A stretch of DNA of 56,527 nt from NCBI GenBank assembly GCA_905182895.1, contig CAJJDD010000020.1, positions 1 through 56,527 on the forward strand, written 5' to 3'. The notes under the pieces were generated by a model. The model searched no databases, was not told the DNA's origin, and saw only the letters and a list, made by a program, of their open reading frames with translations. A program made the position numbers and the translations under genes. The stretch's first letter is position 1. Each line of letters starts with the position of its first letter. This document shows, one piece after another, positions 30,664-39,482 of this stretch. Source of the stretch: Flavobacteriales bacterium UBA4466. Its GTDB lineage: Bacteria > Bacteroidota > Bacteroidia > Flavobacteriales_D > Sanyastnellaceae.

Positions 30664-30871
30664 TTACTTCCAATCTATCTTTTCTAATTCAAAAAGGTCC
30701 TGCACCTCTCTGCCAAATATCTTAGCCAACTTTAAGGCTAAAACTGTAGAAGGAACGTACTTCGATAACTCCATAGCGTTAATTGTTTGCCTGCTCACTT
30801 CTGCTAATTCAGCCAATTTAGCTTGGGTCATGTCATTTGCCTGCTCTTTCTACTTTAATATTATTTTTCAT
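30664..30871 (-). CDS. Small XRE-family HTH regulator (one frameshift)
   Basis: A helix-turn-helix protein of about 68 residues. It begins MKNNIKVERA, breaks near 30835, then reads DMTQAKLAELAEVSRQTINA with a typical XRE recognition helix, followed by YVPSTVLALKLAKIFGREVQ and DLFELEKIDWK. This is the short YozG-like type with SRQTI in the second helix. Its start overlaps the end of the membrane protein gene at 30861-31313 by 11 bases, so the two are translationally coupled. The pair resembles HTH plus membrane-protein modules widespread in Flavobacteria and Firmicutes, whose signals are mostly unknown. Confidence 0.83.
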
Positions 30872-31313
30872 CAAAAGAAGTCTTTTTTAGTTTTGAAATT
30901 TGCCAATTGAACCTAACGATAAAGAAGATTAGAAGAGTAAACATATTGAACATCATGAAAAACAAAAAATCAAAATCATAAAGAATTACCAAAGCCAACA
31001 ACAGCAGAATATAATTCACATAGACAGACCACACCAAAGATTCTAGTCTAATCTTTTCTATAAATTCATCTTCTATTTTTTCCCTAGAAAACGCGACCAC
31101 TAATCCAGAAAGTATAATTAAGACCCCGAGTATTTCATTCAATAAATTATTGTTTAATGAGGAAAATGGAGTCTCACTCAAAACGAATTTGATTTTAATA
31201 TCTAAGAATTCAGGAGAAAAGTCTGTTATAATAACCCCTATACCAAAAAGAATAGAGGGAAGCAATACCATTAATCCTATTTTTTTATACTGATGTGGAA
31301 ATAAATAATTCAT
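30861..31313 (-). CDS. Four-helix membrane protein paired with XRE regulator
   Basis: The protein has 150 residues and is intact. It starts NYLFPHQYKKIGLMVLLPSI and has four hydrophobic segments (LMVLLPSILFGIGVII, LGVLIILSGLVVAF, VYVNYILLLLALVIL, FMMFNMFTLLIFFIVRF). Between helices two and three lies the conserved EKIEDEFIEKIRLESLVW segment. I recognise this arrangement from flavobacterial genomes, always beside a short HTH gene, but know no function. It may sense membrane state and sequester or modulate the regulator; that is inference. Confidence 0.7.
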   Translation of the reverse strand: MNYLFPHQYKKIGLMVLLPSILFGIGVIITDFSPEFLDIKIKFVLSETPFSSLNNNLLNEILGVLIILSGLVVAFSREKIEDEFIEKIRLESLVWSVYVNYILLLLALVILYDFDFLFFMMFNMFTLLIFFIVRFNWQISKLKKTSFDEK

Positions 31314-31473
31314 GAAGTAAGATTTTATAATTTAAACACAAAGGTAAGTGTTTTTTTACATAATGTAACAATTACTTTACATTTAGTAATAAAAACCAGA
31401 CACCAAATAGGTGAACAGAAATTGTATTCATTTGAAAAACCTTATTTCATACATACCCTTATCTTTGAAGGCA

Positions 31474-31844
31474 GATGTAAACTCTTTAGCTGAAGAAAAA
31501 ATACCTGTATTACAAGATAGATTGCGAATTTTATCTGGTTTATATGGGGTATTAAAACCTTTAGATTTAATACAACCATACCGCTTAGAGATGGGAACAA
31601 AATTAAAAGTTGATAACACAGAAAATCTCTATAAATTTTGGAATAATGAGCTTGCCAATTCGCTAAATGAAGAGTTAGAAGATGATGAGTTATTGATAAA
31701 CTTAGCAAGTGCAGAGTATTTTAAAGTAATACCAGCAAAGGCATTAAAAGTACCAATGATTACTCCTGTTTTTAAAGATTTAAAAAACGGTCAATATAAA
31801 ATTGTGATGACTTATGCCAAAAAAGCACGAGGCCTAATGGTTCG
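31474..31844 (+). pseudogene. yaaA: Internal fragment of yaaA (DUF328), both ends missing
   Basis: YaaA protects against hydrogen peroxide in E. coli. The fragment reads [20 protein letters not shown], then [52 protein letters not shown] and [11 protein letters not shown]. This matches the middle of YaaA (about residues 95-215 of 255). The N-terminal 95 and C-terminal 40 residues are absent on either side. The frame itself is open and free of indels, unlike most neighbours. At 31841-31844 it runs into mgtE sequence through the shared four bases TTCG. It is either a rearrangement scar or an assembly chimera. Confidence 0.85.
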
Positions 31845-32857
31845 AAGAAGGTACTGCTGGTGCTATTATGGCCAAGGAGCTAGTGGCGGTTAATATTAAC
31901 TGGACTGTAGGCCAGGCTATTCGGGAAATGCGAAAACAAGCAGATGACCTAGAGAACGTATATACCATATACGTCATAAATGATGATGGAATACTTAAAG
32001 GAAGGTTAAGCTTAAAACAACTACTCTTTTCTGCTACGAGTACAAGAACTACTATAAAAGAGATTTATACTGATGAAGATCTGCGAAGTGTTGAATCTGA
32101 TGAAGACGTTGAAGAAGTGGCTGATGTTATGCAGAAATACGACTTAGTGGTGATACCTGTAATCACGGCAAGTAATCTTTTAGTAGGCAGAATTACCATA
32201 GACGATGTGGTAGATGTAATCAAAGATGAAGCCGGAAGAGATTACCAAATGGCGAGTGGAATTTCTGAACGTGTAGATTCGGAAGATCGAATTCAACAGA
32301 TTTTAAGAGCACGATTTCCCTGGCTATTAATCGGTCTTATAGGTGGTATATTCGGAGCTTTAGTCATCAATATTTTTGAGTATGATATAAAAATATATCC
32401 AGAGATGGCCTTCTTCATTCCGCTTATAGCTGCTATGGGAGGAAATGTAGGCGTTCAGTCATCAGCTATTATAGTCCAAGGACTGGCCAACAAGACCATA
32501 GGGCTGTCCAGCACTGGTCAAAAATTACTTAAAGAGCTAGGCGTAGCCACCCTTAATGGTGTCATATTAGCACTTGTCATCCTCGCATTCAACTTGCGTT
32601 TTGGAGACTCACTAGCACTTAGTTATACAGTTAGTATCGCCTTGTTTTGCGTGATAATATTTGCCAGCTTATTCGGGACACTTACTCCGCTAGTCTTAGA
32701 CAAGCTTAACATAGACCCCGCATTAGCCACTGGACCATTTATAACCACAGCTAATGATATCGTAGGTCTATTTATATACTTCATTATAGGTCGAATGATG
32801 TATCTATATTTCCAAGATCCTGAGGCTTGCAATACTATTCTCGAGCTAGTTACTTAA
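31841..32857 (+). CDS. mgtE: Magnesium transporter MgtE, 5'-truncated
   Basis: MgtE is a Mg2+ channel gated by cytosolic N and CBS domains. The visible part starts [17 protein letters not shown], the end of the N domain, then two CBS motifs ([55 protein letters not shown]). The transmembrane domain follows, with [39 protein letters not shown] and [19 protein letters not shown] including the pore Asp. About 110-130 N-terminal residues are missing because the 5' end is replaced by yaaA sequence. The 3' end overlaps the next start (TAATG). Confidence 0.92.
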   Translation, partial: FEEGTAGAIMAKELVAVNINWTVGQAIREMRKQADDLENVYTIYVINDDGILKGRLSLKQLLFSATSTRTTIKEIYTDEDLRSVESDEDVEEVADVMQKYDLVVIPVITASNLLVGRITIDDVVDVIKDEAGRDYQMASGISERVDSEDRIQQILRARFPWLLIGLIGGIFGALVINIFEYDIKIYPEMAFFIPLIAAMGGNVGVQSSAIIVQGLANKTIGLSSTGQKLLKELGVATLNGVILALVILAFNLRFGDSLALSYTVSIALFCVIIFASLFGTLTPLVLDKLNIDPALATGPFITTANDIVGLFIYFIIGRMMYLYFQDPEACNTILELVT

Positions 32858-33795
32858 TGAATGTACATTTCATAGATACGGTGCATGAAATACTTTGGGA
32901 TACTTTATCTTCTAAGGGGTTTACATGTTTAGATAGGACTAAAGTATCTAAACATGATTTTTTTAAGTCTGCAGAGCAATGCTCGGGCATAGTGATAAGA
33001 AGCAGATTCAAACTCCTCGAACAGGAACTTTTGCAGCTTCCAAATTTAAAATTCATAGCACGATCTGGTGCTGGTTTGGAGAATATTGATCTGGACTACT
33101 GCGCTGCTCATGACATCAAAGTCTACAACTCTCCAGAGGGCAATATGACTGCTGTGGCGGAGCATGCCATAGGAATGATTCTATCGCTATTTAATCATTT
33201 AAAGCGAGGAGATATTGAAGTGAAATCTGCAGAATGGAATAGAGAACTGAACAGAGGCTTGGAACTATCCGGGAAAACCGTAGGAATAATAGGATATGGC
33301 AACATGGGTTCTGCTTTTGCTCAACGGCTTAGCGGTTTTGACTGTGAGGTGATCGCTTATGATAAATATAGAAAGGGGTATCAAACTAAAAATATAAAAG
33401 AAGTCTCTTTAGCTGAACTGCAGGAAAAGGCAGATGTAATAAGTCTTCATATTCCTATTTCAGAAGAAACAAACTATTACGTATCCACTGCTTTTATAAA
33501 TCAAGTCAAAAAGCCATTTTTCCTCATTAACACTGCGCGAGGAAACCATGTGAAAATTACCGATTTACTCCCTGCCTTGGACACTGGTAAAATATTAGGC
33601 GCGTGCTTGGATGTACTTGAATATGAAAAGTTCGATTTTGAAAATATTGCTTCAGAAGAACTTCCTAAGGAATGGAACGAACTTATCAAAAGAGAAAATG
33701 TTCTCCTTAGCCCTCACGTAGCAGGCTGGACTAAAGAGTCATATCTAAAGCTCTCCTCCTATTTAGCTAAAAAAATCCTGTCCGACTGGCACTAA
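32857..33795 (+). CDS. D-2-hydroxyacid dehydrogenase (phosphoglycerate dehydrogenase-like)
   Basis: A NAD-dependent 2-hydroxyacid dehydrogenase of 312 residues. It has ARSGAGLENIDLDYC (substrate loop with the catalytic Arg region), AVAEHAIGMILSLFNHL, the NAD motif GKTVGIIGYGNMGSAFA, LHIPISEETNYYV, INTARG and the catalytic His in LSPHVAGWTKES. Length and absence of an ACT domain resemble short SerA-like enzymes; the substrate could be 3-phosphoglycerate or another 2-hydroxyacid. The ATG at 32857 overlaps the mgtE stop by one base. No serC or serB gene is nearby. Confidence 0.88.
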   Translation: MNVHFIDTVHEILWDTLSSKGFTCLDRTKVSKHDFFKSAEQCSGIVIRSRFKLLEQELLQLPNLKFIARSGAGLENIDLDYCAAHDIKVYNSPEGNMTAVAEHAIGMILSLFNHLKRGDIEVKSAEWNRELNRGLELSGKTVGIIGYGNMGSAFAQRLSGFDCEVIAYDKYRKGYQTKNIKEVSLAELQEKADVISLHIPISEETNYYVSTAFINQVKKPFFLINTARGNHVKITDLLPALDTGKILGACLDVLEYEKFDFENIASEELPKEWNELIKRENVLLSPHVAGWTKESYLKLSSYLAKKILSDWH

Positions 33796-33812
33796 AAAAA
33801 AGGCATAAAAAT

Positions 33813-33838
33813 AGCCCAACTAGAAGTTGAGCTGTTTT
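33813..33838. terminator. Possible bidirectional terminator between serA-like gene and exbD
   Basis: AGCCCAACT and AGTTGAGCT form a 9-base stem with one mismatch, with GTTTTAA on one side and an ATTTTTA run on the other. It lies between two convergent genes. Confidence 0.45.
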
Positions 33839-33860
33839 AAGTACTGTACTAAGTTAGTGA

Positions 33861-34334
33861 CTATTTATTTCCACTTACTTTAACATCTTCTGTACTCTGG
33901 TACATAATCTTTAATGCTGACGATTGTCTTAATTCCTGCTTTATAGCTGAAATTCTTCCCATCTTAGTCTCTTTATCTACATTAAGCACCCAGGTCATCT
34001 TCTTTCTATCTTCCTCATCTTTAGAGTTCTTTGTGTCCTCAACCCACTGACGAATATCTGCTACTTCAGCGATATCGTCATTTAATTGAAGTACTGGATC
34101 AGAACCTCTTTTTCTATCTACAGGTGGACCTACACTTAAGAATGCTGCTCTAGTCTTGTTTTTTATTTTCTCTACTTCTGTAGCCTTTGGTAGTTTAATT
34201 TCTACCAATGGATCTTTATCTCTCATCACAGTAGCTACCATGAAAAAGAAAAGAAGCATGAATACGATATCAGGCAGGGAAGCTGTCGATACCGGTGTTA
34301 CTGACTTTTTCTTTTTGTTTGTAAATTTTGCCAT
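33861..34334 (-). CDS. exbD: ExbD/TolR family protein (second copy)
   Basis: ExbD is the proton-coupling partner of ExbB in TonB- or Tol-type motors. The intact protein of 157 residues has a short basic N-terminus (MAKFTNKKKKS), one helix with the conserved Asp (STASLPDIVFMLLFFFMVAT), and a periplasmic domain of about 110 residues (WVLNVDKETKMGRISAIKQE). It follows a larger exbD by 11 bases and is the last gene of the four-gene ExbB operon. Confidence 0.92.
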   Translation of the reverse strand: MAKFTNKKKKSVTPVSTASLPDIVFMLLFFFMVATVMRDKDPLVEIKLPKATEVEKIKNKTRAAFLSVGPPVDRKRGSDPVLQLNDDIAEVADIRQWVEDTKNSKDEEDRKKMTWVLNVDKETKMGRISAIKQELRQSSALKIMYQSTEDVKVSGNK

Positions 34335-34345
34335 ACTATTCTTTT

Positions 34346-35137
34346 TTAACCTCCGAAACCTCTTACATCTAATGGTTCTGCCTCAGAAATACGCTGAGGA
34401 TAAACTTCTCTTATCGCAAGGATTTTCTTTTTATCCTCCTCATCATTTTCATCAAGCTGATTAAATAGCACTCCGAATTTCGCTAAGCAAACCTCATCTC
34501 TCAACTCTCTAATAGCAGCCTCTAATTCATTATTTACAAGTACATAGGTCTCATAATCTGTACTATTATCATTTTGAACTGAAATTAGTGCTGAACTAGG
34601 TAGCGGAGCATATTTCCCAAAAAACTCAAAAGCATACTGTTCAGCAAGCGATGAATTCAAACTGCTATTCGCTGTTTTTAGCTCCTTTTCGATCGCCTTA
34701 ATCTTGAGAGCATCAGAAGTCGCCTCCAACTCTGTTTCCAATTGGGTAATGAGCACCTCAAATGAACGAACTACACTATTCACACTATCTCTACTTAAAG
34801 ATTCTCTTATAGGAAAGTTATCTAAAGCAGGACCTAATGGCTTAAGAACGTTATCTCCATTAGATAGTAAAAATTCTTTAGCACCCGCTTTAAGGTCTTT
34901 GACATCCATAGCTTTCTCTTCCACTAGCAAGTCATTATTAAAGTTTACTAAAACTTCATAAACATTTCTGGCTATAACAGGAGGCGGAACAAACTCTGGA
35001 GGTAATGGCGGAGGAAGTAGCCTTTTCATACCGCTATCAGAGTTCATAGTAGTCACCACTAGGAAAAACACTAATAGAAGGAAGGCTATATCAGCCATGG
35101 ATCCCGCATTAATTTCAGCTAATTCTCTTCTTGCCAT
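34346..35137 (-). CDS. exbD: ExbD/TolR family protein with enlarged periplasmic domain
   Basis: This ExbD paralogue of 263 residues is intact. The N-terminus MARRELAEINAGSMADIAFL has the membrane Asp, followed by LLVFFLVVTTMNSDSG and a Pro-rich linker (LLPPPLPPEFVPPPV). The periplasmic part is about 100 residues longer than usual and holds a helical insert (SVVRSFEVLITQLETELEAT and IEKELKTANSSLNSSL), which looks like a coiled coil. The final strands (YETYVLVNNELEAAIRELRD) are the normal ExbD fold. It lies six bases after the small membrane protein gene. Confidence 0.9.
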   Translation of the reverse strand: MARRELAEINAGSMADIAFLLLVFFLVVTTMNSDSGMKRLLPPPLPPEFVPPPVIARNVYEVLVNFNNDLLVEEKAMDVKDLKAGAKEFLLSNGDNVLKPLGPALDNFPIRESLSRDSVNSVVRSFEVLITQLETELEATSDALKIKAIEKELKTANSSLNSSLAEQYAFEFFGKYAPLPSSALISVQNDNSTDYETYVLVNNELEAAIRELRDEVCLAKFGVLFNQLDENDEEDKKKILAIREVYPQRISEAEPLDVRGFGG

Positions 35138-35142
35138 CTTAT

Positions 35143-35634
35143 TTATTTTACAATTTTAGAAACTTCAGCCACCACTGCTACTAGCACAGCTATAGCCACT
35201 AAGATGTAAACAGCATATATTCCACCTTCCGAAAATGTTAACCAGAAATCTGTGAGTCCATTATACTGAAGGTCGGCATCTAGAAACTTTCCACCTCTAA
35301 TATTTCTATAATCCAAAATATCCGTTTTAGACATAAATCCAAAAGAAACAGCAAGGATTACTACAAAGGCAATTAAACCAATTAATCCCCCTTTATTCTT
35401 TCCGATTTTAGTAATGAATTGGAATAATCCGAATAACACAGCTACTACTGTGCAGATAACAAGCCCTGCCAAACTCATCCAATAGCTACCATCTAAAAAA
35501 GGTAAAATATCAGACTCGTTTTCGAGCTTAGTATCCCATTTAAACATAATCAGTGCAGCCAAAATCACCCCAACGATCGCGAAGGCAAATTTCACAACAT
35601 TAGCACCGATATTAATTCCTTTAGCTGCTCCCAT
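35143..35634 (-). CDS. Four-helix membrane protein of the ExbB-ExbD operon
   Basis: The protein has 163 residues and is intact. Four hydrophobic segments are seen (FAFAIVGVILAALIMF; WMSLAGLVICTVVAVLFGL; GLIGLIAFVVILAVSFGF; GGIYAVYILVAIAVLVAVVA). It begins MGAAKGINIGANVVKFA and contains a soluble loop (DILDYRNIRGGKFLDADLQY). It is placed between exbB and two exbD genes, with its start abutting the exbB stop. I recognise this arrangement as a common bacteroidotal motor operon, but the function of this protein is unknown. Confidence 0.75.
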   Translation of the reverse strand: MGAAKGINIGANVVKFAFAIVGVILAALIMFKWDTKLENESDILPFLDGSYWMSLAGLVICTVVAVLFGLFQFITKIGKNKGGLIGLIAFVVILAVSFGFMSKTDILDYRNIRGGKFLDADLQYNGLTDFWLTFSEGGIYAVYILVAIAVLVAVVAEVSKIVK

Positions 35635-36381
35635 TATGCTTTATTTTGAAGTTGATGCTTGTAAATCATATCGACCATTTCGATAGAACTATCTTCCATG
35701 TCCAATACAATTCCGTCAATTTTAGAAAGGATGTAATTGTAGAATACTTGAAGAATAATAGCCACAATAAGTCCAGAAACTGTAGTAATCAGTGCTACTT
35801 TAATACCATCAGCTACAATAGCTGGCGCGATGTTATTTGCTTTTGCTATGGCATCGAAGGCACCAATCATACCGATTACTGTACCCATGAAACCCAAGCA
35901 TCGGAGCAAGTGCTATGAATAACGAAATCCATGAAAGACCTTTCTCTAATAATCCCATTTGAACACCTCCATAAGCAATTACTTTTTCTACTTGGTCTAT
36001 GTTTCCATGACTTCTGTCAAGTGCTTGATAAAATATAGAAGCTACAGGTCCGCTCGTGTTTCTTGTCACTTCCTTAGCTGCGTCTAACCCACCTTCATCT
36101 AAAGCTGCTCCTATTTTATCTAGAAGTTTTCTAGTATTGGTAGTAGCCATGTTTAAATAAATAATTCTTTCTATACAAAGAGCTAATCCTAAAATCAAAC
36201 AAATAAGTACGAAAGACATGAAGAATGGTCCACCATCTATAAATGTATCTAATACACTCTGGTGTAAACTTGTGATTTCTTGAGCGTTTGGTTCTACTCC
36301 GTCTCCCTGCGCAAATGCTTTAGATGTAACGCCCAGGATTCCAAATCCAACTAGGGTACCTACTGATAACAGCTTTTTCAT
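35634..36381 (-). CDS. exbB: ExbB/TolQ/MotA family proton channel protein (one frameshift)
   Basis: ExbB forms the proton channel that powers TonB- or Tol-type machines. The protein starts with a long N-terminal segment (MKKLLSVGTLVGFGILGVTS, possibly a signal peptide), then a helix FFMSFVLICLILGLALCIER, a cytoplasmic helical domain (AALDEGGLDAAKEVTRN) and, across a frame break near 35880, LAPMLGFMGTVIGMIGAFDA and VSGLIVAIILQVFYNYIL. The joined length is about 248 residues. It is the first gene of a four-gene operon with a small membrane protein and two exbD genes. Confidence 0.93.
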
Positions 36382-36449
36382 TGTTTATTTTTTTGTTTGA
36401 CTACTATTTCTATATTTTTTTCACTTCTTTACGCTTTACTCTAGATTTA

Positions 36450-36539
36450 TGGCGGAGAGAGGGGGATTCGAACCCCCGTTACCCTTTCGAGTAAACACGC
36501 TTTCCAAGCGTGCGCCTTAAGCCACTCGGCCACCTCTCC
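36450..36539 (-). tRNA. tRNA-Ser (GGA)
   Basis: A class II tRNA with a long variable arm. On the minus strand acceptor GGAGAGG pairs with TCTCTCC (one G-T), the anticodon loop TTGGAAA in ACGC/GCGT arms gives GGA, and the T arm reads GGGGGTTCGAATCCCCC. A discriminator G (36453) and an encoded CCA (36452-36450) follow, unlike the tRNA-Gly, -Leu and -Phe genes in this window. Confidence 0.94.
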
Positions 36540-36612
36540 AATTATTTTTCCTTTGAAAATACAAAAAATTAGTCTAGACAAACAAAACACATTTATCTAA
36601 AAAAACACATTT

Positions 36613-37634
36613 TTACTGGATGAGTGGATCGGCATCGGCATAATCAATTTGAAATTCTCTAGCAAATCCTTCTACACTTAATTTCTTGCCTAGTAAGTGC
36701 ATGACCTTCACAACGACAGCCTCGAAAGTCATGTCTTCAGCAGACAAGACTCCAATTTCAGAAAGCTTCAAACCAGATGCGTATGTTTTCTGGTCTACAT
36801 TTCCTTTTCGACATTGACTCACGTTTATAAAGCATTTACCTTCATCAACCTTTCCTTTTATCAAGTCTACGAGGTCATTTCTCATCGGAATATTTCCACT
36901 TCCGAAGGTTTCAAGAATAAAAACTTTGACCTCTGGCTGATTCAATGCATATTCAAGCTGAGAGGTTTTTAACCCTGGGAAAAATTTAATGACACAAATA
37001 GTATCGTCCCATTCATAATGTATGGCTAATTTTTTATAATCTACTTTACGTTGCAACGCCCCGTAATTCCAATTAATATTCACTCCAGCTTCTGCTAGAG
37101 GAGGATAATTAGGACTTATGATGGCATCGAAATGTTCAGTGCTAAACTTATGACATCTATTCCCTCTGTATAAACTATACTCAAAATATATGGCTACTTC
37201 CTGCAGTATAAAGGACCCTTTATCATCTTTTAAACTTGCTATTTCGATACTAGAAATAAGATTTTCTTTTGCATCTGTGCGTTTAATTCCAATTGGTAAT
37301 TGCGATCCTGTTAAAATCACTGCCTTATTTATATTCTCCAGCATAAAGCTTAATACAGATGAGGTGTAGGCCATAGTGTCCGAACCATGAAGAATAACAA
37401 AGCCATCATATTTAATATAATTTTCTTTAATGCAATTTGCAAGTTCAATCCAATTATCTATGGGTTAAGAAATGAATAAGTACTCAATGCACATTCCAAT
37501 CTACTTAACTCTGGTATGTGTTTTACCAAATTCTCTAAAGAAAGAGGCATTAAGCTTCCGTCATTTGAATTTACCTCCATACCTATGGTTCCTCCAGTAT
37601 AGATCAATAATATTTTTGATTTTATTTCTTCCAT
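36613..37634 (-). CDS. ansA: Type I L-asparaginase (frameshift and small deletion)
   Basis: Asparaginase hydrolyses asparagine to aspartate and ammonia. The N-terminus SKILLIYTGGTIGMEVNSND holds the first catalytic Thr; the second lies in VILHGSDTMAYTSSVLSFML. TGSQLPIGIKRTDAKENLIS, VFILETFGSGNIPMRNDLVD and GLKLSEIGVLSAEDMTFEA complete the family pattern. Near 37455-37470 the frame breaks and roughly ten residues seem missing between STYSFLNP and WIELANCIKEN. The product would have about 340 residues. The start at 37634 is seven bases after tatD, so the genes form an operon. An RTTGCAACGC site is inside the gene. Confidence 0.9.
37050..37059 (+). other. RTTGCAACGC site 5
   Basis: GTTGCAACGC inside ansA; the coding strand reads GCG TTG CAA CGT (Ala-Leu-Gln-Arg). 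Confidence 0.6.
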
Positions 37635-37640
37635 TTGATA

Positions 37641-38410
37641 TTAAAACTTATAGAGCTTCAATGCATTGCTAGTAGTGATCTCACTTATTTCTTCTATTGT
37701 TTTCCCTTTTACTTCAGCTAATTTGGAAGCTATGTAATGTAAATAAGAGCTCTCATTTCTTTTTCCCCTCTTTGGGTGAGGGGCTAAATAAGGTGAATCG
37801 GTCTCCAATACTAAATGGCTGGCATCTATATTCATAATTGTCTCAGCTAATCCTGAATTTTTGAAAGTAATTACTCCTCCTATTCCAAGGCTAAACCCAC
37901 CATAAGCTATTATATGCTCTGCTTGTTCTTGGCTTCCAGTGAAACAATGAAAAACACCTGTTAATTTCTCATCATTTAGTTCATCAAAACCTCAAACAAC
38001 TCTTCATAACTCTCTCTAGCGTGAATTATTATCGGGAGGTTTAATTCCTTAGCCCAACCAATCTGAATTTTCAAAGACTCTATTTGTAAAGGGAGACTTT
38101 CTTTATCCCAGTGTAAATCCAATCCGGTCTCTCCAATAGCATAAAATTTATGTTTTGAAATAAGAGCTTTCATGCTAGCCAAGACTATCTTATAATCCTC
38201 TTTTACATCACAAGGATGAAGACCTATTGCAGGAAAACAGTTCTTTGGAAAAGCAGCAGCGAGTTCTAGCATTGGAGTAATACTTTCCATATCGATATTG
38301 GGTAAAAACATTTTATTCACACCAGAGTCAATCGCTCTTTTTACCGCTGATTCATTATCTCCTTCAAACTTAGAGGAGAAAAGGTGCGTATGCGTATCTA
38401 TGAAATCCAT
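37641..38410 (-). CDS. tatD: TatD family metal-dependent hydrolase (one frameshift)
   Basis: TatD proteins are TIM-barrel DNases of the amidohydrolase type. Metal ligands are visible in order: DTHTHLFSSKF (HxH), GETGLDLHW (Glu), IIIHARE (His), then, after a break near 37976, FHCFTGSQEQAE (His) and ETDSPYLAPHP (Asp). Length is about 256 residues. A -7 element ends four bases before the ATG, implying a leaderless transcript. The ansA gene follows seven bases downstream. Confidence 0.92.
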
Positions 38411-38414
38411 AGAG

Positions 38415-38422
38415 CAAAGGTA
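38415..38422 (-). promoter_or_regulatory. Bacteroidota -7 element for tatD-ansA
   Basis: The minus strand reads TACCTTTG, matching TANNTTTG, and ends 4 bases before the tatD ATG. Confidence 0.55.
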
Positions 38423-38498
38423 ATTTGATAATTCATTTTCCTTTCATGTTCTTCCGAAAAGAAATATTCATATTAAAAATTGATAGTACTTTAGGCGA

Positions 38499-39482
38499 AT
38501 CAAAAAAATTCTCATTATACGGCTTAGTTCTATGGGGGATGTTATTCTCACATCTCCAATAGTTAGGACTGTCCACAATCAATTGAACTGTGAAATTCAC
38601 TTCCTTATAAAGGACTCTTTTAGAGATTTAGTGAGCCATTCCCCTTTTGTTCATTCTGTTCATACCCTAAATGAAAGTTTAGGCAGTACTATTTCGGAAT
38701 TAGAAAAGGAGGATTTCGACTTAATACTAGACCTCCAAAAGAATAGAAAAAGCAAGAAAATAGCCAAAGAGCTGAATACAGAGACGCTTACTTTCAGTAA
38801 ACTGAATGTAAAGAAATGGTTGTTAGTTCAATCTGGGATAAACCTTCTTCCGAAGTCACATCTCATAGATAGATATTTCGACTCTTTAAAAGACCTCGGA
38901 ATAAAAAATGATGGCCTGGGGAACGAACTATTTATTCCATCATCTACCAATGTGTCGATAGATAAACTAGCTCTTCCTAAAAAATACATTGCGCTAGGCA
39001 TAGGTGCTCAGCACACAGGCAAGTGTTTAAGTGAAGAGCAATTATTACACATCATAAAAAACACGAGCCTTCCTATAGTTCTTTTGGGAGGGAAAAGAGA
39101 ATTAGAACTCTCTAAAAGATTAAGCAAGTCTTCAAATGATACTATTTGGAACTTAACTGCTAAAAGCTCTTTACTAGAAACAGCAGAAGTGATTAGAAGG
39201 TCAACTATCACCATAAGCGGAGATACAGGTGTAATGCATATGGCATCAGCATTTAAAGTTCCTCAAATTTCAATATGGGGATGTACCTCACCTGAGTTAG
39301 GGATGTTCCCTTATCAAGGGCATGCTCATTCTATCATTATAGAACCTATTGAACATCTAAAAAGACCGTGTGCTAAACTAGGGAACAGGTGTAAGTATGC
39401 GCCAAGCTGGTGCATTCAATCAATAAACCCCTCTAGAATCACAGGAGAAATAGAACTAGTCCTTAAAAAAGAGGGCTTTTAA
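38499..39482 (+). CDS. GT9 family glycosyltransferase (heptosyltransferase-like), start unclear
   Basis: ADP-heptose:LPS heptosyltransferases (WaaC/WaaF type) build the LPS inner core. The frame reads KKILIIRLSSMGDVILTSPI, the hallmark N-terminus, then DLILDLQKNRKSKKIAKELN, YIALGIGAQHTGKCLSEEQL, IVLLGGKRELELSKRL and STITISGDTGVMHMASAFKV, followed by the usual SIWGCTSPELGMFPY. The real start lies upstream of the internal ATG at 38532, but no ATG, GTG or TTG is found between the stop near 38484 and KKILII. Length is about 327 residues. The 3' end overlaps the convergent thioesterase gene by 27 bases. Confidence 0.87.
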   Translation: MKKILIIRLSSMGDVILTSPIVRTVHNQLNCEIHFLIKDSFRDLVSHSPFVHSVHTLNESLGSTISELEKEDFDLILDLQKNRKSKKIAKELNTETLTFSKLNVKKWLLVQSGINLLPKSHLIDRYFDSLKDLGIKNDGLGNELFIPSSTNVSIDKLALPKKYIALGIGAQHTGKCLSEEQLLHIIKNTSLPIVLLGGKRELELSKRLSKSSNDTIWNLTAKSSLLETAEVIRRSTITISGDTGVMHMASAFKVPQISIWGCTSPELGMFPYQGHAHSIIIEPIEHLKRPCAKLGNRCKYAPSWCIQSINPSRITGEIELVLKKEGF

